The notes under the pieces were generated by a model. That model was not told the origin of the DNA and ran no database searches. It worked only from the letters and a program-made list of their open reading frames with translations. This document shows, piece after piece, positions 53,280 to 63,488 of a DNA stretch of 64,000 nucleotides. Position 1 is the first letter of the stretch. Each line of letters begins with the position of its first letter. The position numbers and the translations under genes were made by a program. Source of the stretch: Proales similis (taxonomy: Eukaryota > Rotifera > Eurotatoria > Ploima > Proalidae); contig JAGVRJ010000004.1 of NCBI GenBank assembly GCA_019059635.1, forward strand, positions 1,240,001-1,304,000, written 5' to 3'.

Positions 53280-55149
53280 CTAATCGACAGATTCGGACAT
53301 GGAGAAGAAAGGCTTGGCGCTCATGAGGACAATTGAAATCGGTATGACGAGTATGAAGCCGAGAAAGCACAAATGGTCGAGATAGACGGAGACGAGCTGA
53401 AACTTGGGCGAGTTGGTCACACTCCACTCGACGCTGTATGGCTCTTCATGGCTCGCATACACGCTCGTGTACTCGCTCAGCTGTTGCTTGTAGTCGCGTA
53501 GGGTTCGATGCAGCATTTTGCACTTTTCTTCTTCATTGGGACAGGTAGTCGCTAGTCGGCCCGTTTCTTCTGACGATTCTCTCCTCGGTCTTGTCCGATC
53601 AACTACCACAGACGGATGCTGAGCTGAACGGGGTCTGGTGAAAAGCTGCTTGTAGTCCTCGAGCAGATCAAGATACTCGATGAGGTCGTGGTCGGCTTTC
53701 ATTCTGATCAGATCAGGCCTCCTCGCCTCGTTTTGGTCGCTTTTCGAATCACAATACCAGCGCATGAACATCTTTAGTGTGCGAACGTAGCCAAGCGTCA
53801 TATCGGACATGTCAAGTTCAAGTCGCTGGTTCTCAAGCGACAAGCAAATTTGATTCAACTTGAGCAGTTGTTCGTTCACAATCTTGAGCTCTTTTTTCAA
53901 GTTTTTCTTGCCGAGCTCGCCGAGGCCGCCGCCTCGCTTCTTGCCGAACATGCTCAAGCTGTTCAGGATGTGATTGAGTGAAAAGTCGCGCGCCAGCTCG
54001 AAGCGTTTGCCCAGCCACGTGACGAACATGCCGCTCCTGTAGACGTAGTAGGTGACGTAGACGCTGACGGTGAACACACAGCTGGCGAGTATGTAAATAA
54101 GATTCAGATTGAGAAAGACGGACATGAGCGACAGAGAGCTGGTCTTGGGCAAAAAGTGCTGCACGTCCTTCATGTAGATCAGGCCCGAGATGAGCACACT
54201 GGTCAAATAGCTCTTTTTCTCGCCGCTCTCAACCGGCAGTATGAACACGAACGACACGACCAGATAGAAGATCAAGTAGGGAAGTATGATCTTGTTCAGA
54301 TAGAAGAGTACTTTGCGCTTTAGCTTAACCGATAGACTAAGCACACAGACACTGTTCGTCTCGTCCGGGTCGTTGAGCTCTGTGCCGCTCAGACGAACGT
54401 CGTAAAAGTTAAACTCGCCAAAGTTGCTCATTTTGCCCTGTTTCTCTGCGCCGCCGCTCATCAGCCTCAGCTGTGCGGACGAGTAGGCGCTCGAGCGAAA
54501 GTCTATGCTGCATTTTTGCGTGTCGAACGGATAGCTCTCCAGCTCGAGCATGCACCAGGTCAGTGTTTTAATCGGAAATTTCCACACACAAGTGCCATTT
54601 GACCACACTTGCACTTTGAACTTGAGCTTCTCGTTCACGTCGTAGGCAGTTGTGAACGGAATTCCGTCTGCGCTCTCCAGTCTGAACGAGCGAATCGAAT
54701 TGTTCACAATCAAGTCGGGCGTCCATATCTCGCCCGGCTCGAGTAGATAATCCTGCGGATAGAGGCTCGAGTTCCAGACAAGAAACTCGTTTGTCCACTC
54801 GAGCCTCAGCATCAGACTGGTCGTCAGGGCCTTCATTTAAGCATAAGATTGAATGAGACCGCTTTGCTCTCTGTTTACGACTCACTTGATAGAGCTCGTC
54901 TAGAGCGACAACGTGCACCCGTTCGACTCGGAGGAAAACGTCCACCGCTTTCTGGCTGTCGTATACGGGCCGAGCGCCAATGTCCAACGACGACAATAGG
55001 CCCTTCTTAAACTCGAAGATTGAATCGTAGTCGATCACAGGCTGTCTGCTCTGCTCCTGTCCCACAAACGACCAATTGTTGGGCTGAATACTCGACAGAG
55101 CCGAATAGAAGAGCAATTGAGCCAACAGAACTGTGTTCACAATGTTCAT
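53280..55149 (-). CDS. Cys-loop ligand-gated ion channel subunit (nicotinic-like, non-alpha)
   Basis: Exons 55149-54886 and 54830-53280 (minus strand) give 604 aa. A signal peptide and ligand-binding domain (RLEWTNEFLVWN, EIWTPDLIVNNS) carry the Cys loop CMLELESYPFDTQKC (13 residues between cysteines). Four membrane helices follow: M1 after NKIILPYLIFYLVVSFVFILP; M2 beginning GEKKSYLTSVLISGLIY; M3; and M4 near the C-terminus (LDHLCFLGFILVIPISIVLM). The M3-M4 loop is long and includes a coiled-coil-like stretch. The GEK before M2 favours cation selectivity. There is no vicinal CC in loop C, and the loop-B Trp position reads FRSSAY, so acetylcholine binding as a principal subunit is unlikely. 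Pore residues 16'-17' are Lys-Asp, which is odd. An accessory or divergent invertebrate subunit is the best reading. Confidence 0.85.
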
Positions 55150-55932
55150 TTGAAAAGGCGTCGAGCTATTTAGAAGCTTATGAAGGCCAAGTAAAACCGT
55201 TTGCCTTTATTGGGACGTGTCTGTCATCTAATCAGAGCTGCTCTGTTTGCATCTTAATGCCATTAAGGCAGATGGGGCCGTTTCAAATGAGCGATGAAAT
55301 CAGAGCAAACAGAGAGAGAGAGAGAGATGAGAGGCTCGTCGGCTGTGAGGAGGTTATTGCGTCTGCAACTTGACTCCTAATTAGATCTGAGGCATTTGCG
55401 CGTAAAGTCTGAGCATCATCCAGCTGTCAGTGTTAATTTATTTAAATTGGAACATACTCCTCTTGGAAGAAGCGCGCCGCTCGGATTAGATTGAATTAGA
55501 GCGTTGGAGAGCTGGATGACAAGATGCAACGGCAAGTGGAGATGGAGGCAAAGTGATTTAAATGAAAGGCGGCACGGAACGATGATTGCCAATCCGAGCA
55601 AATCAATGCATTGTTGTCGAAAAAACGGGAAGAGAGAGAGAGAGAGGGGGCGGAGAGGTGCAGCGATAAGACAAACGCGAAAATCAGACGAGTTCCTGTG
55701 ACCTGAGCGACGCACGTGAACTCGGCAATGGTCGACTATGCAAAGCATATGCACGATGACGAATCAGCGAATCGCGCTTCGAGTCCGTCGTGAACTCCAT
55801 ATTGCGTTCGACACATGCGCGCTGCGATATAGAACAAGAGCTCATTCGTTGTTGGTCTTCAACATTTAAGATAAAGCGCGCGCCAAGCAGCAACAGCATT
55901 AACAGGCCAAAGCAAACGCATACTACACAGAG
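55150..55932. other. Divergent promoter region, Cys-loop receptor and UAP56
   Basis: 783 bp with a GA microsatellite at 55311-55327 and another near 55630-55646. No gene supported. Confidence 0.5.
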
Positions 55933-57271
55933 ATGGAGAACGAAGAATTGCTCGACTACGAAGAAGAGGAGCAGACCGAACAGCAGAATGGAACCCTGAA
56001 GACCGCGGCCGGTGGCGAACAAGCCAAAAAGGACATAAAGGGAACGTACGTGTCAATTCATTCGTCCGGCTTCAAGGACTTTTTGCTCAAGCCCGAGCTA
56101 CTGCGCGCGATCATGGACTGCGGTTTCGAGCATCCGTCCGAGGTGCAGCACGAGTGCATTCCACAGGCCATCCTCGGCATGGACGTCATCTGCCAGGCCA
56201 AGTCGGGCATGGGCAAGACTGCCGTCTTTGTCCTCGCCACTCTGCAACAACTAGAGCCGGTCGACGGCCAAGTCAGCGTGCTGGTCATGTGCCACACTCG
56301 CGAGCTGGCGTTTCAAATCTGCAAGGAGTACGAGCGATTCTCCAAGTACATGCCCAGCACCAAAGTGAGCGTCTTTTTCGGAGGCGTGGGCATCAAGAAG
56401 GACGAAGAGACGCTCAAGAAGAACTGTCCGCACATTGTGGTCGGCACGCCGGGCCGTGTGCTCGCGCTCGCCCGCTCCAACGTCCTCAATCTGAAGCATG
56501 TGAAGCATTTTGTGCTTGACGAGTGCGACAAGATGCTCGAGCAGTTGGACATGAGAGCCGACGTGCAGGAGATATTCAAGATGACACCGCACGACAAGCA
56601 GGTGATGATGTTCAGCGCCACGCTCAGCAAGGACATCAGGCCCGTGTGCAAAAAGTTCATGCAGGATCCCATGGAAGTCTACGTCGACGACGAGACCAAG
56701 CTGACACTTCACGGCCTGCGTCAGCATTACGTCAAGCTCAGCGACAATGAGAAGAATCGCAAGCTACTCGATCTGCTCGACGCTCTCGAGTTCAATCAGG
56801 CAAGTGGCGCCACGCCGACTCCATTTCAACTCGCTCTAATCGAATCGCTCTCAGGTCGTCATCTTTGTCAAGTCGGTGCAGCGCTGTATTGCCCTCGCAC
56901 AGCTGTTGGTCGAGCAGAACTTCCCGGCCATCGCCATCCACCGCACCATGGCGCAGGAGGAGCGTTTGTCGCGCTACCAGCAGTTCAAGAACTTTCAGAA
57001 GCGAATACTGGTCGCCACCAACTTGTTCGGCCGCGGCATGGACATTGAGCGTGTGAACATTGTGTTCAACTACGACATGCCCGAAGACTCGGACACCTAT
57101 TTGCATCGTGTGGCTCGTGCGGGCCGTTTCGGTACCAAGGGCCTGGCGATCACGTTCGTGTCGGACGAGGCCGATGCTCGAATTCTCAATCAGATCCAGG
57201 AGCGGTTCGTAGTCAACATTACCGAACTGCCCGACGAGATTGACATTTCCACCTACATCGAGTCAAGATAA
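55933..57271 (+). CDS. DDX39B: DEAD-box RNA helicase UAP56/DDX39
   Basis: Exons 55933-56799 and 56855-57271 give 427 aa (human 428). All DEAD-box motifs are present: Q motif ([13 protein letters not shown]), motif [13 protein letters not shown], Ia [14 protein letters not shown], motif II as DECD, motif [29 protein letters not shown] and [16 protein letters not shown] and near-identity of long blocks identify UAP56/Sub2, which works in spliceosome assembly and TREX-linked mRNA export. The single intron is GC-AG (CAG|GCAAGT at 56800, acceptor ending 56854), forced by frame. AATAAA signals at about 57379, 57425 and 57598. Confidence 0.96.
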
Positions 57272-57648
57272 GCCAGCCGAACCATGTGGTGGCCATTATA
57301 CAAGACGCTGCACCCACACACCCCCACACTTAGATTCAAGTTGAAGCACTCAGTTGATGCCTATCAACAATGACAAAAAAAATAAACAAAAATTTCATTA
57401 AAACAAATATAATACATTCAAGTCACAATAAAGTCGTCTGCTCTGACAACTCCAATCCAGCGTTCAGATTGAGCAAACAGCAAAACTCTAGAACAAGAAA
57501 GGTGTCCGGCCTTGCAACTCCTCAGCCTGTATGTGTAAATGCGTCCTCATTCCTTTTTACTGCTTTTGTTTGTTTGTCGAATGGACGCACGATAGTAATA
57601 AAGACAGACTAAATTAGTACTGGTTTCACTTTATTCACCGTTCGGCTT
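57272..57648 (+). other. 3' flank of UAP56 meeting the Ly6 gene 3' end
   Basis: Several AATAAA signals on the plus strand (57379, 57425, 57598) and one on the minus strand (57630-57635). The convergent transcripts probably end within about 50 bp of each other or overlap. No ORF of interest. Confidence 0.5.
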
Positions 57649-58137
57649 CTAGAACAACGATACAATCGAGAGACAAGAAGCAAAGAAAAGCAGCATAGCT
57701 GGCTGCGAACCGTAGCTGCTGCGCTCTCCTTTATTGCACAAGTCCGTGTCACAGCAGTAGTAGAACACCCCGTAGCCGGCAGAGCCTCTCAGCTCATCGC
57801 AGCGCGGAGTACATCCCCTGGCGACTACACTCGGCGCAAATGGAACGATCGAGTAGCTTTTCTGAAATTGAATAATCCTGAGCACAACGGTGCCGCGAAG
57901 CAGTTTGACCAGTTGGCTTACAAAACACGATGAATATGAAACGGGACAGATGAGTTGAGCGGCGCTCATGTTGCTCATGTGATGATGACAATTGTTGCAT
58001 TCGTAGCAGAGCAAGGCATCTGTTGAATCTGCATTGTTCATTTGGAGCATTTTTAAATGACATTTAACACATTTGCCAGTCCAGTACTCACGCCAGATGA
58101 GGACGAGGAGTAGAGAAAGTGCTTGCATAAGCCGCAT
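57649..58137 (-). CDS. Ly6/three-finger GPI-anchored protein, copy 1
   Basis: Exons 58137-58092, 58028-57922 and 57861-57649 give 121 aa. A signal peptide is followed by a LU domain starting LLCYECNNC, with a GCTPRCDELRGSAGYG block and terminal CCDTDLCN, the typical CC...CN ending. A hydrophobic C-terminus (AMLLFFASCLSIVSLF) looks like a GPI signal. The second intron (57862-57921) is a multiple of three and free of stops, so it can be misread as coding. Alignment with the neighbouring paralogue shows it is an intron (SSCF|KSYSIVPFAPS against RYCV|KHFENILFAKPS). Members regulate ion channels or adhesion; the role here is unknown. Confidence 0.75.
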   Translation of the reverse strand: MRLMQALSLLLVLIWREYWTGKCVKCHLKMLQMNNADSTDALLCYECNNCHHHMSNMSAAQLICPVSYSSCFVSQLVKLLRGTVVLRIIQFQKSYSIVPFAPSVVARGCTPRCDELRGSAGYGVFYYCCDTDLCNKGERSSYGSQPAMLLFFASCLSIVSLF

Positions 58138-58229
58138 TCTGTCTTGGAAGTTTTATTCGTCAAACAGAAATGATTGATTTAAGCGAGTCTTGGAGGGCGC
58201 ATAAGAGGCGCTTTTGAACCAAGACCCAC

Positions 58230-58250
58230 AGAGAGAGAGAGAGAGAGAGG
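58230..58250. repeat. GA microsatellite
   Basis: A (AG)n run of about 20 bp between the two Ly6 genes. Confidence 0.85.
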
Positions 58251-58292
58251 GAGTCTAAAAGGGCCAGGAGGAGGGAGGCAGGGTAATCGAGT

Positions 58293-58775
58293 CTAGATTA
58301 TTAAAATTGAAATGAGCGATGCCAACAAAACGAGGCAAGTGGGCGTTGCGAGGCCTTGCAGTGAATGATTGCACAAGTCCGACTCACAGCAGAACTCATA
58401 ATGGCCATAGCCAGCGAAGCCGCCTCTCTTTTCGCTGCATGTGCTTGAGCAGCCGCGACGCACCGACGGCTTGGCGAACAAAATGTTCTCAAAGTGTTTC
58501 TGCAAAGCGGTCCATGTCAATCGAGCAGAGCCAATCACCAGAGCCAGTCAAGGACATTTACCACACAATATCTGGAGCTGTCAGGGTCGCACGTTATCAC
58601 TTGGCTGATCTTGTCGCCTTCGTTGCAAGCGGTGCAAGTGTAGCATCGAAGTGAGAGTGCTGGTGCGGCTTGAACAGCAAACAATTTCACTTAAAAACGG
58701 ACCTCGTCCACTTAGAAAGCACTCACCCAAAGCAGCCAACAGCAGCAGATAACAAGTTGAGTAAAGACGGTTCAT
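58293..58775 (-). CDS. Ly6/three-finger GPI-anchored protein, copy 2
   Basis: Exons 58775-58727, 58659-58562 and 58499-58293 give 117 aa. Signal peptide MNRLYSTCYLLLLAAL is followed by LRCYTCTACNEGDK, then RGCSSTCSEKRGGFAGYGHYEFCCESDLCN and a hydrophobic GPI-type tail. Same exon phases and tandem orientation as copy 1, about 155 bp upstream of it, so the two are tandem duplicates. The GFAGYG block preceding the CC pair is shared by both. Confidence 0.78.
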
Positions 58776-60399
58776 GTTTGGAGTTTGATTTAAAAAAAAA
58801 TTCTCGTCTAAGCTCGCTCTTGCGCGCCTCATTTTTATTAATTTCTCTGGCATTGCGCAGCGATTGAATGGCATCCAGAGAAACTTGACAAACGCGTCTA
58901 ATCAAATTAATAAACGAATTGCTTGCCGACAAGTATTGTTTGGCTTCGCTCATTTTGATGGCGAATTGGGCAATTACTCGTCGGACTTTTGCCAAAGGTC
59001 ACCCTCACTGGCTCAATTGAGCTTGTTGCAGTCGTGGCCGGGCGTCAAGATAACCGGCGACAATCGTGCATGTGACTTGGACCGCTTTTGTTGGGGCTTT
59101 CTAGTTGAAATGTTGACCAGTCTGAGATCAACGGAGCGACACGGATGCGGTCACGCACCGTAATCGCCCACTCGGCCCTTCTACTGTTCAACAAGCAAAT
59201 AAGCAAACAAGACATAGTCAAGAATCATTTCCATTCGCAAACATTCAACAAATCGACAAACGTTTGTTTGAATTGTGGAGAGACGGCCAGGTAGAGGAAG
59301 AGTGAACAAGAAAAGAGAAGGCTGAGAAGGGCACACGTTTCTCCTGGGCAAATACTCGAACGAGGGCAAACAGAAGAGAGTGAAACACGCGCAATTCTAT
59401 TCGGGCTCTGCGGTGACAAGCTGTTGCTCGGCAATGTTCACTGTGGACACGTTTCCCATGACCAAATAGGCGAATCGTGTTTATTACACAACGCTGTTTG
59501 CTCATCAATCAATTAAAGCTTCTTCTTTTTCTAATTGAAACAGTGCACTTCACAGCGTGTTTCGGGGGCCGTTTATCGCACGACGTTATACAACCCTCTC
59601 TGCGCTGGTCGAGCATTCATCATCTGCTCGTCTCTATTTTTTCATTTAATTGCTGGTTCATTCAAATTCGGAGCATTATCTGTCATCAGCACAGCGTCCA
59701 CTCAAATTTTCGCTGCCTCTTGGCCACTGAATGAGCAGCCAGGCTTCATCGACGCGCTCCTAGAGTGTTCTCTGACAGTTGTAGTGCATCACCGCTTTAC
59801 GCAACCAAGTATTTGTCCACTCAGAGTCCAAGCCGCCTCGCTCATTGGCTCTTCTCGTGCTGCTACGTCTGAAATAAATAATTAAAACAAATAGAAAACT
59901 ATTTGAAGAGGCATTCACGGTTTGCAGAAGCGCAGCTCAAGGGCTTTCTCTCTCTCTCTCATCTCACGTCCTCATTCTCTTCTGCGGCTCTCTTGGAGCT
60001 ACTCTTCGCTCGCCTCTCATCACTGGCCAGCGGTATTCCTCGACCCCATCAGCTCGCGTTTATATTCGGCTCAGGGGCAATTAATCTGTCGCTCAGTCGT
60101 CATTCAACGCTTGTTTCACCTGACGACTCGAGCGGCTTGCTTGCGCGTTCATCTGGCGCTTCTAATTAAGCCGCTTTTTTTCTCATCGATTTTCTCCTAT
60201 TTCTTGTTCGTCTTCTCCTTCTTTAATTGATCTGGCTTCATTCCGATGTCCATAAGAACACACGCACACACCAATCGAACAATAACGAACAGAAAATAAA
60301 GCCGCGGTAGCGACCTCTCTTCTTCTTCGTCTTTAAGATTAAAGACGAGTGCTGCAGCTGCCTACCGAGACATTCAAGTAAATTTCTAGGCGCAAGCTG
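58776..60399. other. 1.6-kb divergent intergenic region, Ly6-2 and Notum
   Basis: ORFs here are short, Ser/Leu-rich and unrelated to any family I know. The region includes pyrimidine-rich tracts (for example TCTC runs near 59950) close to Notum. Likely regulatory. Confidence 0.5.
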
Positions 60400-62270
60400 A
60401 TGAAAAGTAAAATGGAGAAAATGCACGACATTGATTTTCTAAACAACGAGAGCCGTAAACGCCGCCTCGTCTACGGATATATAATCCGCGACCTCTTGAT
60501 CTGGTCGCTGTTTCTGTTCGTCTTGCCCTCTATCTTGTTCGCCGTCTACTATTACTGCATGCGGATGAACGGCGGCCGGTCGCTGATCAAACACCAAGTC
60601 GACGTGTTCACGTCCATGGAGCCCGGACGCGCACCAATGCAAAGAGTCAAACTCGACGAGTACGAGGACGCGGTTTGCAACGATGGCTCAGTGGCGGACT
60701 ATTACATACGGAAATCGGCGAATAGCAAGCGCTGGATAATTCTCCTGCAAGGCGGCTACTTTTGCTACGACGAGTCAACCTGCATTCAGAGGACAATAAA
60801 CTCGTTCAACTTGACATCGTCGAGCACCAATCAGGCCTTCCTAGTCGGTAATTGGCTCGACATGCTCCCGCATCAGAGTCGCCTCGCGTTCACTCGCTCT
60901 TCATTTCTTAGGCGACGGCATTCTCTCAGATTCAACATTCGAAAACAAACACTTCGCCGACGCAAACGCCGTGTAAGTGTGCAATCAGCAAAATCCCATC
61001 CCAGTGGCTGTTTGTTCATTTTTCATTCAAAAAGTAAGGTGCCCTACTGCTCAAGCGATTTGTGGATCGGCAGCAAAAAATGTCAAAATTGCAGCGGCAA
61101 TCGCCAATTTGACTTTATGGGAAGCGCCATAGTCGCTCGCGTGTTTCAACATCTCATCGCACATCAAGGCCTCGACCAGGCCCAACTCGTTTTGTTCGCT
61201 GGTGTCAGGTCAGTAGACTTGCCCTGTCACTTGAAATTCAATTCTTTCAACTTTGGCAATTAAAGTGCGGGCGGAATGGGCGTGCTGATGAACGCCAACA
61301 AAATTCAGCATTTTCTCGGCCAATCGGCACCCAACGCCGAGCTCAAGCTCTTGATCGACTCGGCCTGGCTTCTCGACCTGCCCTATTCGTTTCTGTGCGA
61401 TTCGACCGAGCGAGAAAGCTGCGTCATTCACCGAATGTTCGCCAACGCAATCGAGTAAGCAGACCACTGCTTGTTCTAATTTAGGCAAACTTTGGTCGCT
61501 CTAACTTGCGGTCTACTCAAAGATACTGGAATGCGCAGTTGCCTGACGAATGTGCTCGATTGCACTCGAAGCCCTGGGACTGTTTTTTGCCCAAGAACCT
61601 GCTGCCCACAGTGAAAGGTAAATTGCAAGTGGCTGCTGCTGCTCGTCTTTTTCAAGAGTAAACCTGGCCCTGCTTTTCAGCCGACCACTTTGTCGTGCAG
61701 AGCATGTTCGACGAATCGTTGGTTATGGAGCAGCACAATTTGATAAAGACCCGTTCTCCGGGCCTGCCCAACGACGTCTACTTTTCAAAAGCGCTGAGAT
61801 CAGTGAACGAGCGGATGAGATCGGACACGGCCTCGATCAGCAACATTTTCATGCCCTCGTGTGTCTCGCACATGCTCATAACACGCAGGTGAGTGAAGCG
61901 CACGATTTACAACCCGTCGAGTCTCTAAAAACGTGGCCTCTCTAATCTCTCTTAAAGCGATTGGAGTCAATTCAGAGTGGATGGCACTCATCTGGACGAG
62001 CAGATCAGCTGCTGGACGAGCCAATCAGCCGAGTGCGCGTCATCAAGAGCCGTCGAGGAATGCGAATGGCCCAACTGCGCCAGCACTTGTCCACGTCTGC
62101 AGCATCCGTACTCGAATCTCGATGCCGATCCGATCGAATACTTCAGCTATTATGGCCTGGTCGACTTGGCCTCGCTTCGTCGACGTTTGCACTTGAACTC
62201 GAGCAGAGTGAAAACGCTCGGCTATCAGCGTCTTATCAGATTGTTGATGAGCTCGGCGAAACTGTTCTAA
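60400..62270 (+). CDS. NOTUM: Notum-family palmitoleoyl-protein carboxylesterase, membrane-anchored form
   Basis: Seven exons: 60400-60847, 60912-60972, 61035-61208, 61266-61454, 61523-61617, 61681-61888 and 61958-62270, giving 495 aa. Notum motifs: RWIILLQGGYFCYDESTC, VPYCSSDLWIG, the nucleophile elbow GVSAGGMGVLMN (Ser at about 228, its codon split by an intron), LLIDSAWLLD (Asp about 259), YWNAQLPDECAR, MFDESLVMEQ and SCVSHMLITRS (His about 386), then Cys-rich WPNCASTCP near the end. All three catalytic residues are present, so Wnt deacylation is plausible. Instead of a cleavable signal peptide, the N-terminus has about 25 polar, basic residues (SRKRR) followed by one long hydrophobic helix (about 29-49), suggesting a type II membrane protein. 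Downstream ATGs (codons 5, 8) do not remove this basic segment. Confidence 0.88.
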
Positions 62271-62914
62271 ACTGAACGCAATTATTTATTTTGCATGTCG
62301 TTCCGTATTCGTTTCTATTTATGACGAATCGTTAGATTTCCAAAAGTAAGCAAATAAAACTCAAAATCTTGCTGAGCATTCAGTTCTTGTTCACCTGTGT
62401 GCCGTCGCGCTGATTGCCCTGATTGCCCCGTGAATGTGAAAATGAAGCGACCAGGCGACTGGCTATCTGAGTGGCTACCTGGACGCTCGCTGGCTATCAG
62501 CTTCAAGTGAGACCTTCAAAAACGTGCGTTTCAGCTATTTGCGCAACAATTTCATTCACTTTTTTAAAAGCGATATCATCATTATTCATCATGAGTGCGA
62601 TAATGACAACCATGATAGTGACGACAATGAAGATAATTCAGACGGCGGTAATAATTGCCAACTGCTTGCGCCACTTGAACCGCCTTATCTTGTCAGCGCA
62701 ATTCAATGAGCAAAAGCGCTGACGAACCAAAATAAAAAAAAAAAAGAATCGTCTCGAATCTAAAATGTCAATGCGAATGCCGATCCAGGCGCTGCGTTAT
62801 GTAACCGGTATAAATAAGAGTGACAGACGGCCTAAAGCGGCATAAAGCCAAGTTAAGAAAAGTGCTCAGGTTTCTAGAGAATTTCAGAACAAACAGTCAA
62901 CACACGGCCAGAAA
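62271..62914 (+). other. Intergenic, Notum to small orphan
   Basis: 644 bp. It includes an AATAAA at about 62354, a trinucleotide-rich patch near 62575-62650, and the TATA box of the next gene. Confidence 0.45.
62809..62816 (+). promoter_or_regulatory. TATA box of the small orphan gene
   Basis: TATAAATA, about 105 bp upstream of the ATG at 62915. It supports the short ORF being transcribed. Confidence 0.55.
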
Positions 62915-63121
62915 ATGTCAGTCTACGTCGGAATACCACAAATGGACCTCGACAAATACAGACGCAAGCGTAGTCCGAGCAACAAGCGATTTCGCGAGTG
63001 GACCAAAAGCCAGCGCAGCAACACAAGCAGCAGCAACACAAGCAGTTCGAACCAGTCGAGTACAGGTAGCAAGCTGAGACTGGCTTCTCAGCGAGTAAAA
63101 AAGTTCTTTCACTCGTCCTAA
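62915..63121 (+). CDS. Small basic, Ser-rich orphan protein (68 aa)
   Basis: A single exon. It begins MSVYVGIPQMDLDKYRRKRS, then a Ser/Asn-rich linker (SNTSSSNTSSSN-like) and a basic C-terminus (LRLASQRVKKFFHSS). No signal peptide or membrane segment. The TATA box at 62809 and an A-rich ATG context (GAAAATG) favour a real gene. I know no relatives; the Lys/Arg/Ser make-up would fit a nuclear or RNA-binding peptide, but this is a guess. Confidence 0.45.
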   Translation: MSVYVGIPQMDLDKYRRKRSPSNKRFREWTKSQRSNTSSSNTSSSNQSSTGSKLRLASQRVKKFFHSS

Positions 63122-63488
63122 AATGCTGCCCGAACGCTCAAACATCTCTTGGCCTCTAAGGGAGGGGCGCAAATGCTTTCATCTATCGTGCTAGTCTTTT
63201 CTCTCGAATTATTCTGTACGCTTCCTGAAGCATCATGAACAATAATTTTGGTTTTCTTTTCCTTAACGAACAAACTTTTTTCCACATTTGTCCGACGAAA
63301 ATAAAATTGGTTGGCGCCCAAATTCAAACTCATGCTCAACTTGATTTAATTCAAACTGACCAAAAGGCGAGTTAGTTTTGCCATGTTCATCTCAACTAGC
63401 TGCCTGTTCACCCAGTTTGCTCTTCTTGCCCAAGTCCTTTCAATCTTTAGTCAAACATCTTTTTTTTTTTGTTGGTTTATTCACAAGA
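63122..63488 (+). other. Intergenic, small orphan to CTU1
   Basis: 367 bp. AATAAA-type signal near 63300 (AAAATAAAATT). A poly-T run at about 63462 lies just before the CTU1 start. No gene seen. Confidence 0.45.
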
